From the NCBI GenBank assembly GCA_963978545.1, contig OZ021723.1:94346002-94410001 (forward strand): a stretch of 64,000 nucleotides of DNA, written 5' to 3'. The notes beneath the pieces are model-generated. The model had not been told where the DNA came from. It did no database searches and was given only the letters and a program-made list of their open reading frames with translations. The number at the start of each line of letters is the position of its first letter. Position 1 is the first letter of the stretch. Shown here in pieces: positions 47,620-58,875 of this stretch. A program made the translations under genes and the position numbers. This DNA comes from Linyphia triangularis. Its lineage: Eukaryota; Arthropoda; Arachnida; Araneae; Linyphiidae.

Positions 47620-47870
47620 TGGGTTGGTTTAAGTTTAAAGGCGCAAGGGCAACAAGTGTGAGCCATACTTCCTTCTCTTTGGGAATCTGTAACAACGCAT
47701 CCAGTTAATTGGTTGGTTTGTACGCTCAACGACCTATTTCTGTGCACAATAACAGCTAATCAGGCCGGGACCTACAGCTTAATGTTGATTCTGAACCATT
47801 ACAAACATACATGCCTAACTCCAGGATTCGAACAACGCATTCAGATTTGATCAACAATATGCTTTGGGAT
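47620..47870 (-). mobile_element. Possible tRNA-derived SINE fragment
   Basis: On the minus strand a B-box-like GTTCGAATCCT near 47825 is followed by GTTAGGCATGTATGTTTGTAAT, resembling the head-body junction of the SINE at 8904, and the far end reads AAACCAACCC. The body differs. Weak call. Confidence 0.3.
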
Positions 47871-48027
47871 AAGAATTTCACAAAAGAAAGAAAAAAAAAC
47901 AAGAAAAAAAAAACATTAACAACAAGTAAAAATCATATTTCATGTCTTCCATAGTGAGGGCTCATGCCACATCTTCGGAATCAAGCCATTCCCAACTCCG
48001 AAGTTCCCTCCTCCACCTAGCATGGCC

Positions 48028-49089
48028 CTAGTGTTGCCTTTGCGCAATAAAACCACAAACAAACAAACAAACAAACAAACAAACCCTCTCCCATCTATTA
48101 TGGGAAAGCCCCTTACTTATGAAATAGTTGTACAGACTCTCTTCTATAGCCTCCAGTACAGCCAAATTTACTTGTTCCACGTAGCAAAAGTTCTTTTTTA
48201 CATGGATAACACCATAATTTACTATCAGGGAATCTTCAATGAAGACTTTGACTCTATTTGGTGGGTGATATTCTAAGCTTTCAAGATAATCTCGGTTCTC
48301 AATTACTGTCTGAGGACTGCTCATTTCAGGCTTATCGTAAAGAGTATAATACCAGACGTTCTCAGCTATCGTTTGCCCTAAGGTCCGCATATGTTCTTGA
48401 GAACTATTTAACAAGAAATTGCTATTGACGAGCTCACTCTTTAGGCAAGTGAATTTCTTCTTCTGTACTGCTGCAGACAGTTCCTTGAAGGTCTTCACCC
48501 CACGTTCTCTTCCGAGGAGAGTGGCCAAGAAACTCAGAAAAAGAGCACTGTACTCTGCGGGCATCACACTGGCCCATACAAGCCAAGTGGTCCACCAGGT
48601 AGTTTTCTCTAGAGAATCTGTGTCCACGTTCAGCGACTGTCTGAACATGCTGCTCATGATTGGTATGAAGATGTTCGCCAGGGATGACTTCGATTCTGCG
48701 ATCCACTTGGTCAACGCGCTTGCTGAAAGTGCGTCGACGTCGTATGCGATCCAAACCCCACTGCTGAATGGATACCAGAAGGCTCCGTATTCTCTTGGTC
48801 TCTTTGCCATAAAACGATAATCGCACAAATGGTAAGGCGCTGTGAAGTCAGCGTATTGAAATTTTTCATGGCTCGTAGCTTGCATTGCTGTACCGATATC
48901 TGCTTTACCCTCTTTCCATGCATTGAAAAATGTAGAACTAGATACTTCATAAACTTTGAACTGAAAGTGCAACTTTTCGGCTAGAAATTGCAGAAAGTTA
49001 GAATCGAAGGGGATCATAGCCTCTGCAGATATGTTCTTCTCTAATTTACCTGGTAATGTCACAATTCTCAGTGAACTATGGAAATTCAT
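48028..49089 (-). CDS. Ionotropic receptor (iGluR-like), divergent and C-terminally truncated
   Basis: Family role: ligand-gated cation channel of the plasma membrane, chemosensory in arthropods. The 353-residue frame opens MNFHSSLRIVTLPG, the start of the S1 ligand lobe, with no signal peptide or amino-terminal domain. S1 runs to about 90 and includes KADIGTAMQATSHEKFQYAD and FTAPYH. The pore/TM3 region is near 165-195, ending PAEYSALFLSFLA, the counterpart of the SYTANLAAF motif. S2 follows to about 335 (SLYNYFISKGLSHNRW). Oddities: the TM1 position carries two Asp (VWIAYDVDALSASAL); TM4 is absent; the last 20 residues come from a TTTG microsatellite. A donor-like AAGTAAGG near 48117 could lead to a lost last exon. 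It may be a decaying receptor. Confidence 0.65.
   Translation of the reverse strand: MNFHSSLRIVTLPGKLEKNISAEAMIPFDSNFLQFLAEKLHFQFKVYEVSSSTFFNAWKEGKADIGTAMQATSHEKFQYADFTAPYHLCDYRFMAKRPREYGAFWYPFSSGVWIAYDVDALSASALTKWIAESKSSLANIFIPIMSSMFRQSLNVDTDSLEKTTWWTTWLVWASVMPAEYSALFLSFLATLLGRERGVKTFKELSAAVQKKKFTCLKSELVNSNFLLNSSQEHMRTLGQTIAENVWYYTLYDKPEMSSPQTVIENRDYLESLEYHPPNRVKVFIEDSLIVNYGVIHVKKNFCYVEQVNLAVLEAIEESLYNYFISKGLSHNRWERVCLFVCLFVCGFIAQRQH
48057..48084 (+). repeat. (AAAC)n microsatellite at the receptor 3' end
   Basis: About seven AAAC units. On the receptor strand they encode the repeated Cys-Leu-Phe-Val at the C-terminus, in place of the expected TM4. Confidence 0.95.
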
Positions 49090-49197
49090 TGATAAAAATT
49101 AGTGCATCCCAAAGAGGCTTTACATTTTTTTTAAGAGTATGCCACTTGTTTAAAAAAGTCACAAAATGATGTGCTGGTTCAAACTGACCCTTTTATA
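49090..49197 (-). promoter_or_regulatory. Core promoter and uORF-bearing leader of the receptor gene
   Basis: On the minus strand TATAAAAG occupies 49197-49190 and an initiator-like TCATTT lies at 49169-49164. The candidate +1 at 49167 is 30 bases from the TATA start. The 78-base leader holds two minimal upstream frames, ATG-TAA and ATG-CAC-TAA, before the main ATG at 49089. All motifs are seen; use as a promoter is inferred. Confidence 0.45.
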
Positions 49198-49199
49198 AC

Positions 49200-49790
49200 A
49201 AGCTAGAAAGATTTAACTGCATTTCCGTGCTGAATCGAAATTGCACTGAACATTTAATTTGGGAACAAATAAAGCTTTTACTGATTTTTATTTCCAGATA
49301 GAATGAATTTCATAACAAACAGCTTATAAAATATAATCAGAAGTTGAATCGATTGGCTTGCATGAGAGTTTACTTATTTTGATCAGGTCGAGTAAACGGA
49401 AAGCAATCTGTGTTCCTAGGTTTTGAATGTTAGGTTGCTAGGTTTGAAACGGTATGGAATGTTTAATTTTGGAATTAGCCAGGACATCGTGTGGTCGGTA
49501 AACAGCGAAGAAATTGACTCAGTCTCAATAAGGCAATAAGCAATTTATTTTCAAATCATTCGGATGGTAATGAATTTGGAGCCTCTCACCTAAAGGTACG
49601 TGAAAAAAATTGTACAATCTCAGCTCAAGGTTTCCCCATGTGAGAAGAAGGTGGGAAAGTGTCTGAATTCCCTTTCCCATTATAAACATCAGTTTCAAAC
49701 ACAAACAAATAAAGTAGACATATAAGATATTGCCACATTTGTGCATTAGCACATATCAACTGGATGAGAGAGAAATAACATAACCCATAC
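49200..49790. other. Intergenic sequence upstream of the receptor gene
   Basis: No gene is seen. A reverse-strand frame at 49525-49752 has no protein-like features. Confidence 0.4.
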
Positions 49791-49794
49791 AAAC

Positions 49795-50290
49795 AAAGTT
49801 TTTAATCTAAATCCTTTATATGTATTGCCAATTTTTATATTCATTAACACAGCGCCGAATCCGTAAACAGAGCGTGCCTGGTACTTGCATCTAATTTTAA
49901 ATATCAAAAAACATTTCTAACAGCAAAATGTGCGGTAAACTACGCTTCAAAATTTATTTATTAAAAATGAACGTAAATTTATGCACTCACATCCAAATAT
50001 CCTTTACTGGTTGAAACAATTTTATTATTTATTTATTAAAAATATTTTGGCAACAGGAAAGAGTTTCTTCAATGATCTGTTAAATGCTATTTCAGCGCGA
50101 CTGGATGATTGCAAGTTGGTTTATTAGTATTCCGTAAAAGTGAACTTTTAGTGATAGCCCCCAAAACTTGATAGAATCCATTGTCATTGACATCTATCTA
50201 TCTGCCAAGATTCAGCCCGATTGGATGACTCCAAGAGGGTTTATTAGCCTTCTGCAGATTTCTCAGCCAGTCACATACACAAAATCGAAA
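49795..50290 (-). repeat. About 510-bp dispersed repeat, copy 2
   Basis: Reverse-complement copy of the family at 33484 and 53905. Landmarks on this strand: TTTATATTCATTAACACAGCGCCGA, GTGCGGTAAACTACG and TTCAGCNCGATTGGATGA. Confidence 0.7.
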
Positions 50291-50326
50291 TTAATATAAA
50301 GAATTTAAAAAAGGAAGACTTAGAGG

Positions 50327-50340
50327 GGGGGGGGGGGGAG
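50327..50340 (+). repeat. Poly(G) run
   Basis: Uninterrupted G-run following a GAGG segment; possible quadruplex-prone tract. Confidence 0.9.
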
Positions 50341-50529
50341 GAAGGAGATATATAGTGTGCTTGGCTTTTGGCTTATAATGTGATTGGAGAAATATAGTGT
50401 TCTTGGTAAAGCTCTGAGATGGTGTGTTAAATTGATTACAATGGTTAGCTTTTTATCTTTCCATTTCTATGAATTAATAAGGTTGAAGTTCAAGAAAGTT
50501 GGTAATCATTCTAATAGATCTGCATTTGT

Positions 50530-51075
50530 GTCTGTGTGTATGTTGTCAGCATAACTCCCTAACAAATTTACCTACGACGTTCACATTTGGTGTGCAGATT
50601 AGTGGTGGCCATGGAACGTACCATTAAGGTTTTCGTCAAAATTGCTCATGCGTTTAAGGTTGAAACCATGAAAAAACATGTTTTTCAGCAAATGCTAAGA
50701 AACAGCTCTAGTGATTTTGTTTAAAATCTATGTGACAATGCCTCTTAAGGTATTCTAAATGACCCCATCACCCAAATTCCCGTAGAAATAACGATTGCCT
50801 TGAACACAGGATTCTCAGCCCTGATCGATGATTGATTTTCTTCTGTTTCACGCACAAGAAAGGGCTTTTTAGTACATAAAGAATTACGTCCTCTATTTTG
50901 CCGTTTTGCGCTTTTTTCCCGTGTAACCATTATTGCCAAAAATATCGCCAAGGAAGCCATTTTTATTTAAATGTGTGAAAATATGAAAATGGTAAATAAC
51001 ACCATATCAAATTTTTACGCCATGACCAATATTATAGTGCAATTGAAAGTTGTGCAATGTCCCACACTTCTAGTT
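50530..51075 (+). mobile_element. Helentron-like element, copy 4
   Basis: It starts near a GTGTGTCTGTGTGT microsatellite, then AGCATAACTCCCTAACAAATTTACC, and ends GTGCAATTGAAAGTTGTGCAATG...CACACTTCTAG followed by T. Block order matches copies at 28749 (reversed) and 32440. The next 100 bases (51076-51180) match the opposite end of the family in the other orientation. Confidence 0.6.
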
Positions 51076-51179
51076 TGAAATCAGTATGTTCCGAATGTGC
51101 AGAAATGCAATTTTTTTTTTAACCAAATGCTACACTTTCATTCCCATGGAAACATACGGGTACATATAAGGGTGCTTAA

Positions 51180-51935
51180 AACTTGTTGTCAAGGTTTCCT
51201 TATCCTATCGTGAATTTTAATTAGAAAAAAAATTAATAACACATACAATAAAGGAATAATAGATCCATGCTCATAACTTGCAAGATACTATTGATATAAA
51301 ATTCAGTTATTTGAGCGTGTTCTCCTATTTTTAAATCCTTTATATTAATTTCTATTTTGTTTGTGTGTGGTCAGTGTTTGCTAATCAAATATTTACAAAA
51401 GGTATTTTCAATCCCCCTCTAAATTTTAAGGGGTATTTTTAAAGTCCAAAGAGTTATTTTTTGGAACAACGATTTTTTTAAAAAGTAAAGCAAAATAAGT
51501 TTTTTTGACTAAATTAACTACATTGATTACAGTGATGAGCGATTGTGATTTCTCGTATAGAACGGAAATATGCTTTTTAAATGCTTACTAAAAACACTTG
51601 ATGGTTATAAACTTTGCACTAACTGTTAGCACTATGCCATCCGGTGACATGCCATGAAAACTATTGGGAAAATGCCAGCAACACCACTAAAACTATCGGG
51701 CAAATGACGACGAAGTAAAATAGTAAAACTTTCAAGATTTACGATATCTCGAAAAATCGCTGAAAATAGACGAATTGATCTGAACTTCTCAACCAGTTCA
51801 ACCGATGCCAAAAAAAAAAAAAAAAAAAATCCTGATTATACAGGCTGACGGCATAGTGTTAATCTATGCGATCCATTACCTTGTTTCTTTATTTTGTGCG
51901 AGAAGGCATGGTAAAATAAAAAGCTGGCAAAATAC
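51180..51935. other. Intergenic sequence
   Basis: A-run at 51810-51829; nothing else identified. Confidence 0.4.
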
Positions 51936-51940
51936 ACTTA

Positions 51941-53434
51941 CAAGGAGACCTTACGGTCTCGGAAATTCAGATCGGGATGAAATTTGGCAGATTGATAGTA
52001 TACCTTAAGGGTATCCACACTGTAAAGTATTAAAGCGCACTAGCCAGAAGATTCCGAGAAAATAGGCTTTAAAGTGTTATGCGTAGCTTACATACTAGTA
52101 GAGATTTTTGATCAGCAATTCCCCGGTGGCTAAGTGGTCAGAGTGATGGTTTCCCGTACGGGCGATCCGTGTTCGATACCTCGTGAGGTAGTTTTTTTTT
52201 TTTTTTTTTTCAATTTATAAAGTGACTGTTACATCTAATTGAAATTTGAATTAAAGATAATACTTTATTTTTAAATACGTAATGTATTTTTAATAGAGAA
52301 AATAGAGATAAATTAAATAGATATAAATTAAAATTCTAATTACCACGGCAACAAAATTAGGGTAGGACTTAATTTATCTATGGAATTTGACATATAGTTT
52401 TTATTTGTCAATTATTTATTTATATACATACACCAGAATGACACTTACCATAAAAACATGGAAAACAAAAACTGTTTTAACATCTTGCACAATTTATAAA
52501 GGAAGATTGTTTACAGGAACAACCTTTTTGTAAAAGATTCGTTGGAAAACATACTTCATTAACATTCATGAAAATATATCTTTCGTCAGAAAACTTGGAA
52601 GCATATCAGGCATACCGGATCATTTCATTAAAAATTGATGATGGACTATTGATTGTATTTTTATTCAGTCTTCACGGGTATTTATTTCTCTATTATTTTC
52701 AACCAGATACGCGCAATTTTGCATACGCTTTAGTAGATTCTTTACCTGTCTATAAAAATAGACGTCGCAAAGTGCCGTTAGGGTTTTGAAAATTTCTGAC
52801 TACCTGCTTGAGTACAATAGGACAACATTCTTACTCTTCCATATAGAAACTGGTTCTTCATATTTTTTGGGAAAATCATTTACTTCTCTACATCTTATAA
52901 TATCTCAAAATTTATAATCACTTGTTTGTGAAAATAGTAAATAGAGTTTTAATGTACTTTCATTAAAAATACATTACGTATTTAAAAATAAAGTATTATC
53001 TTTCATTCAAATTTCAATTACCTGGAACAGTCACTTTATAAATTGAAAAAATAAAAATTAAAAATTACCTCATTAAAAATACAATACGTATTTAAAAATA
53101 AAATATTATCTTTCATTCAAATTTCAATTAGCTGTAACAGTCACTTTATAAATTGAAAAAAAATAAATAAATAAATAAAAAAAATACCTCACGAGGTATC
53201 GAACCTGGATCGCCCGTACTGGAACTCATCACGCTGACCACTTAGCCACCGGGGAGTTGCTTCTCAAAAATTTCTACTAGTATCTAAGCTACGCATAACA
53301 CTTTAAAGCTTATTTTCTCGGAATCTTCTGGCTAGTGCGCTTTATTACTTTACAGTATGGATACCCTTAAGGTATACTATCAATCTGCCAAATTTCATCC
53401 CGATCTGAATTTCCGAGACCGTAAGGTCTCCTTG
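51941..53434. mobile_element. Large inverted-repeat element with a tRNA-like motif in each arm
   Basis: The left arm (51941 to about 52295) is mirrored by the right arm (about 52966-53434). Both ends carry a terminal palindrome, GAGACC-TTAC-GGTCTC. Each arm contains a tRNA-like head: A box TGGCTAAGTGG (52127-52137) and B-box-like GTTCGATACC (52171-52180), ending CCTCGTGAGGT, then a T- or A-run. The right arm also has a tandem duplication of about 105 bases (about 52966-53071 and 53074-53160). The spacer (52296-52965) holds a 73-codon frame (52568-52789) of no known family. It looks like two head-to-head SINE-type copies that now form one foldback. Confidence 0.75.
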
Positions 53435-53904
53435 TTAATCAAGAAACGTACGAAATGGCCATAACTATCATTTGGAAATTGTGGGACGGCCCCCTACAAT
53501 CCATCTACTAATGTCACATGTAGTATAAGCAGCCATTCAATGACTTCAGTCAGGCACTGGTCTGTGCTAGCCATGTTTGAACATGAATGCGCATGTGTGA
53601 CAGGGGATTTCGCAGATGGAGTTTCGCATATTGCTTTTCGTTGGAAAATAAACGAAAATTTTGCATTTGTTCAGAAAAGGACGCTATTTTCAAAGAAAAA
53701 GGGCAGGGTTGTAGCGTTGCCTTTCGAAAAATGGCTGGGATGATTAAAATGAAGAATCATTTTTTAAAATTATGATGTGCTAATGCGTGAATTCACGCAT
53801 GAGGTTAATTCTATGGGGAAAATTGATTTTCAACGCTTGCTCACGCAGATTTCACGCATTTTGGCGAACTCTGTGTGTGGGTGTGTCTGTGTTTCTGTGT
53901 ATGT
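53435..53904. other. Intergenic sequence
   Basis: Short overlapping frames at 53540-53775 have no family resemblance. No supported feature. Confidence 0.35.
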
Positions 53905-54425
53905 CGATGGCAGGCAAATCTGCGGAGGCCCAATCAACCCCTTCGCCCTCATCCAATCGGGCTGAAACTTGGAAGATAGATTCGATGTCGATGACAATGC
54001 ATTCTATCAAATTTTGGCGCCTGTCATTATCACTAAGAAGGTCGCTTTTACGGAATACTAGTAAATCAACTTGCCGGCATCCAATCACGCTGAAATAGCA
54101 TTTAACCGATCATTGAAGAAACTTTTTTCTGTTTCCAAAATTGTTTTAGTAAATTAATAGTAAAATTGTTTTAATCAGAATAAATAAACGATATTTGGAT
54201 GTGGGTGCATAAATTCACATTTATTTTTAATGAATAAACTTTGAAAAGAAGTTTACTGCACATTTTTCCGATTGAGCAGTCTTTAATAATTAAAATTAGA
54301 TGCCAACAACCCAAGAACACGCTGGCAGTAGAAACGGCGCTTTGTTAATGAATATAAAAAATTTACAATGCATATAAAGGATTTATATTAAAAACTTTGT
54401 TTTTATGGGTTGTATTATTTAAACA
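53905..54425 (+). repeat. About 510-bp dispersed repeat, copy 3
   Basis: The best preserved copy: GGCAAATCTGCGGAGG, CCAATCGGGCTGAAACTTGG, GATTCGATGTCGATGACAAT, then the 3' half shared with 33484-33995. A GTGTCTGTGTTTCTGTGT run precedes it. Confidence 0.75.
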
Positions 54426-54429
54426 TATA

Positions 54430-55071
54430 TATTGCATGAAATAGAATAGCAGGGGAATAAAAATAAAAGAATAACTTTACATTAATTAAAAATGATGTTT
54501 ATTTTTGTTTGTAAGTGACGGCTCTTTAACACGGAGCGGGTGCGTGTCCGTAAGAAGTTTCACCTATGTAGTATATTGAATGCAAAATTTCAGGCGATGC
54601 CGAGAGAGTTCCGCAAATTTAAAATCTTTGTGTGGACCCTGAAGACAACCGCATATATCAATATTTAATGCTGGTTCTGCTACCGTACCTACAGCAAAGA
54701 TACTATAATAACCCTTCGGGTTAAAGATGGCAAGCTTCCATAGAGATAATGTAAAATAGTTGAGAGCACATGACGTCATTGCAGGGTTTCTACATTGACA
54801 AGCTTATCGCTCTTTTTGGTTTCACTTGGTGATTACATTTTATGGTTTCCCAGAAATCTTTTATCCAAAAAAAGAACAAATCTGCCTAGATCATTAAACT
54901 TTCACTTAAAAAATTTACACACCCAACTGAATTTATGTTAATTTATATTTTGAACTAAAATAATTGAATACTTTTTTTTAAACAATATTAATATTATATT
55001 GAACCACTATAGCAAAAGTTCATTCCTGTAATGAAATACGAATCCTAAAATTAGATTTGTGTTTTTTACAG
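54430..55071. other. Intergenic sequence
   Basis: AT-rich, no supported feature. Confidence 0.35.
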
Positions 55072-55244
55072 CATATTCCAATATTGGTGAACTTTTAGTA
55101 AGTTTTCGTAAGAAATCTGAATATCAAGAATTAACAAAATTACTAATTACAAAATTATTGAAGCACATTTTAGAAGAAAATGATTTCGATAAAGTTTCCA
55201 TGCATTCTTCGAAGCAGTACATTAGGAAACTAAAAAATATCTAG
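55072..55244 (+). CDS. Possible terminal coding exon, unrecognised
   Basis: After an acceptor-like TTTTTTACAG (ending 55071) a frame of 56 codons runs to TAG at 55242-55244. Its residues are mixed and helical-looking, e.g. SNIGELLVSFRKKSEYQELT and KLLKHILEENDFDKVS. It could be the last exon of a plus-strand gene or a transposon remnant. No partner exon is identified. Confidence 0.3.
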
Positions 55245-56750
55245 TTATTGACTAAAAATGACTTGCAACTACAAAAACCAATATCATTTAGCATGTACTA
55301 GTTTAGAAGAATTTACTAACAGTTGACAATAATCATTTATCTTTATTAATTCATCAAATAAAAAACCGCAATGGTAATTGAGATTGGCGTCAAATTTCAA
55401 AAAATCTTAATAAACAAATAATAATTGCGTGCATTTATACAACTAACAAGTGATAAACATTCTTTTAAGCGATGTCAAAGTAATAAAAAAAAAAGAAAAG
55501 TTAATGAAAAAAACAACTATATTTAACATAAAAACTAGCCCGCTGAATGAGACGAAAAAACAAAAACAAACGATTAAGAACACTAACCATCAAGTTTTAT
55601 TACACTGCAAAAAATGTCCTGTTAAAATTCTCTTACGAAAATTTTATATCAGAACATTACCGAAATTTATTGTGCACAAAAGCGAACAATTTGAACCAAC
55701 TGGAATAAATAATATGTTACTTTGCTATATAGCTAATAATATGCTAAATAATATGTTACTGCTATAGTAGAATCCTCCATTTTTGTTCTGCTATTTAAAT
55801 CTCCCACGAATTCGACAAAATAAATCTGATAATCTTATTTGTTTGTTTAAGAAGCACGATCGCCAAAGTAAGAATAAAGCTCTGCGCATGTCTGGAAATC
55901 GGAGCAATTTGGCGAAAGTTATGTGCTCTCAACTTGGAAAATCCGCGAGATGGCAGCCCTTACGTATCGGCGAAGCTTGCCTTCTTATAGTTTTAAGTTC
56001 TTTGCCTACAGGTTTTTTAAATAGGGTAACCATATGACGTGGGTACGGACGGTAGCGCCCCGCAGTTTCTAGAGATAATTTCAGTTTGAATAATTTTTTT
56101 TTGTTTATATTAATTTACATTGTGTAATGCAGGACAGTAAACCTACTGGGCTCTAACTCATCCATGCAATTATTAAATTATAACTTAATTTTGAACCTTA
56201 GCATTTTTATAAAAAGTTATTAACTTAAAATACTTTCAAAACAAAATTATATAAAAAATTAAATAATATTTACAATTCTATTAATTTCCCTATACCAAAT
56301 CATTGTGTATCATTTGAAATTATATTTAGAATTTCAAATAAAGTACAAATTTAGTAATAATTGATACAATTAGACTCTAATTGGGTAGTTAAATTTTGAT
56401 GAATCAATTTTTTTCGTTGGCCTAGAGTAAAAAGGTTCAAATTCCCCTTTTGGGGATTTTGGAAATAGGAAAAGAATCCCATCGGTAAGTAAAAGCTGCA
56501 ACTTGATTACTGAAGTGAATTTGTGGTACATGAATGAAACGCAAAATCGCGAAGTTTATGTTGAAATACAATTTTAGAAGGTTTTATTGCTCTCTTGAAA
56601 ACTTTGACAGAGTTAGTACATTTTCACTAAAAGTCGATGATATACTAATACTGCTTATCGGTATTGGCATTCTCTTAGCTGTTTGTTCCACCACTACTAT
56701 TCACTCATTATTATTGTTAACAATGAAGAGATTTGTTTATTGCATTTCCA
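55245..56750. other. Intergenic or intronic AT-rich sequence
   Basis: The frame 55450-55767 is Lys/Asn-rich by base composition. The frame 56534-56760 has one hydrophobic stretch (VDDILILLIGIGILLAVCST) that could be a membrane segment, possibly like the last helix of an ionotropic receptor, but nothing else supports this. Confidence 0.3.
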
Positions 56751-56775
56751 GGGTCGAATATTTTGTGCTTGCAAC

Positions 56776-58381
56776 TAGGGATGGAACGGATGTGACTTTT
56801 GCCGGATACCGGATTTCGGATATCCGGGGTACCATGTCTACCGGATACGGATATCCGAAACGGATTTCACCGGATATCCGGCCGGATATTCGGTCTAAGA
56901 AAGCTGAGCTGGGCCCAGCAGGCCTTGGTCCACACGGGCTGTCACGCCACTGAATTAATTTTTTTATTTAAACTTTAGTTGATGAAACGATGTTTTAGTG
57001 ATGCCAATACCTACACTTTCTGAACAATTTTGAAACTTCATCACCATTTTGTTTGTGTGTTACTTAAAATTGTACCAAACAATCTAAAATGTGATGAAAA
57101 TATTTCAGAAATACGTTTGCAAATTGTTACTCAACTTCTTACCTTGTATCATGTAATGTAAACATAAGATAATCTTCCTCAAGTCTGCATAAATATTCCA
57201 TATTACTTTTACCCGAAAAACACACAGCAAGGTGATAACAAACAAAATTAGTACTTACATATATTTGTGGTTAAGGCTTTTGCTTTAGGATCATCTAAAC
57301 TCCACAATTCTGGTACATATAATGTCGATTCCAATGTTGTCTGCGTGCATTTCTTGTTTTGATGAATTGTTTTTTCTTGTTCATCAATATTTGATGCATT
57401 TAGTGAGTCTTTTAAGCTTCGGTGAATTTCCTTATGCACACTCATTAAATAGTTCCATAAGGCTGGAAAAGGATTTTGGGCTTTTGCCGCGCACAATATA
57501 TTTTTTAAACGATTCTGTGGAGCAAGTAACACATAGAGGGCTTTGCTTTCGTCATTTCCATTAATTTTAAAATACTTCCAAATAGGTGATTTTAAATGAA
57601 CCATTATTAAAAATTATAAATTGGATTGTAATTGGAGGAAACTATGATTCAAGACATTCTAGAGAGCTAAATATAATTCCACATTGTGGCGCTGCGTTCA
57701 ATATTTCATTTTACGTCAGAAAAAATATACCAGCTTTCAACTTCTGCCAATGAAAAATCAGAAATTAGACCATACCATTCACAGCATAAAGGGGTAGGGT
57801 ATTATCGTCGATAGAACAAACAAAAAAAAAAAAAAAACATTGAGAAGTGCGCATTGGCTATTTATTGCTTTTTACTTGCTAGCAAATGTCAGAAAAAAAG
57901 GAGGAAGTGGGAAGACTTATGTTATGGAAAAAAAGTACTATTTATTAGTATTTCGGTTCGTGTTTTACGGAGAAGCATTCAAATATAACATCTGGAATTA
58001 ATCAGATCATAAACTTGGAATGAAAAGAACATATTGCAAAACACGTATGAAGGATGTGTATGGAAAAAGATTGGAGGAATCGTTTATGCTTATCAACTCG
58101 GCGCCAATAATACGCAATTATGTTGCAATTTATGTCCAAGAAAAAAAAAATTGAAAAAAAAGTGTAGGATGCGGTGTCCCCTTTGTCCGAAAAAGATCAT
58201 TATTTTTTGCAAAAAATTATTTCTTGTGGATACCTGGTGGCCGGATATATAGCCGGATATCCGAATGAAATTATCGGATGTCCGGTATTTCAAATCGGAT
58301 ATCCGACGGGGTTTCGGATATTGAAAAATCAGCCGGATATGCCGGATATCGGATATTTGCCGGATATCCGTTCCATCCCTA
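56776..58381 (-). mobile_element. hAT-family transposon with 8-bp target duplication
   Basis: This 1606-bp element has 16-bp perfect ends TAGGGATGGAACGGAT and a perfect 8-bp duplication CTTGCAAC at 56768-56775 and 58382-58389. Both subterminal regions are crowded with CCGGATATCCG motifs (56804-56900 and 58236-58368), probable transposase binding sites. A minus-strand exon at 57259-57604 encodes a degraded BED-type finger. No catalytic region remains, so it is non-autonomous. Confidence 0.9.
57259..57604 (-). pseudogene. Degraded BED-finger exon of a hAT transposase
   Basis: The frame from ATG 57604 opens MVHLKSPIWKYFKINGNDES and contains FPALWNYLMSVHKEIHRSLK, matching the layout of BED fingers at the N-terminus of hAT transposases (aromatic W-K-F start; H-x3-5-H end). 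The Cys pair expected between them is not in place, so zinc binding is doubtful. A donor GTAAGTAC follows at 57258, so it was a spliced exon. The remainder of the transposase is missing. Confidence 0.65.
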
Positions 58382-58875
58382 CTTGCAACTTCTACATACA
58401 AATAATTTTCGCACTTGTACAGCAAATTGAAAAAATAGAATACTTTTCAATTTCCTATTCATTAAGGCGAAACAGCTAATCTTTTCTTTGATTGTAAGCT
58501 ATTTTTCATATATTCTGGAGTCTTTTGAAACTTTTTAACAATGAGTCAAAAGTATCAACTGGCATGCGAAAAAGTACAAGAACTTTTTACTGTCCTTTCT
58601 AAGATAGCCGTTACAACAAATTAGAATTCATTTAAAAGTACCATATGAAGGTGTCCGTTTCTAATTAACCTATCTTTTCACTTCTTTTTTTAGTTAAAAG
58701 AGATATAAAAACCGTAACATTCTTTTGCCCATACTTTTAACGTTTTATACGTATATTATAAAATAAAATCGCAAACAATAACTAAATACTTTTAACAACG
58801 CTATCCACGTATATCGTTCACTGGTGAAAGTACTAATCAGACTGTTAAAATATTCAGGCGTAACGCCCGTAAATA

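Larger units (their letters stand above)
56752..58479 (+). pseudogene. Exon-like open frame interrupted by a hAT insertion
   Basis: A consensus acceptor TTGCATTTCCAG ends at 56751. Eight codons follow to the end of the target duplication (56775). Leaving out the element and one duplication copy, the frame continues at 58390 for 29 codons to TAA at 58477-58479. The open frame therefore spans the insertion point exactly, in an AT-rich region where stops are frequent. The product is unrecognised. Chance openness of 37 codons is possible. Confidence 0.3.

Noticed and set aside
48419..48826. Open frames on both strands across the receptor
   Set aside because: They are shadows of the 353-residue minus-strand receptor frame, which alone has domain structure.
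52121..52195. Possible tRNA gene (and its mirror near 53190-53265)
   Set aside because: No proper acceptor-stem pairing; the motif is part of a repeated inverted-repeat element.
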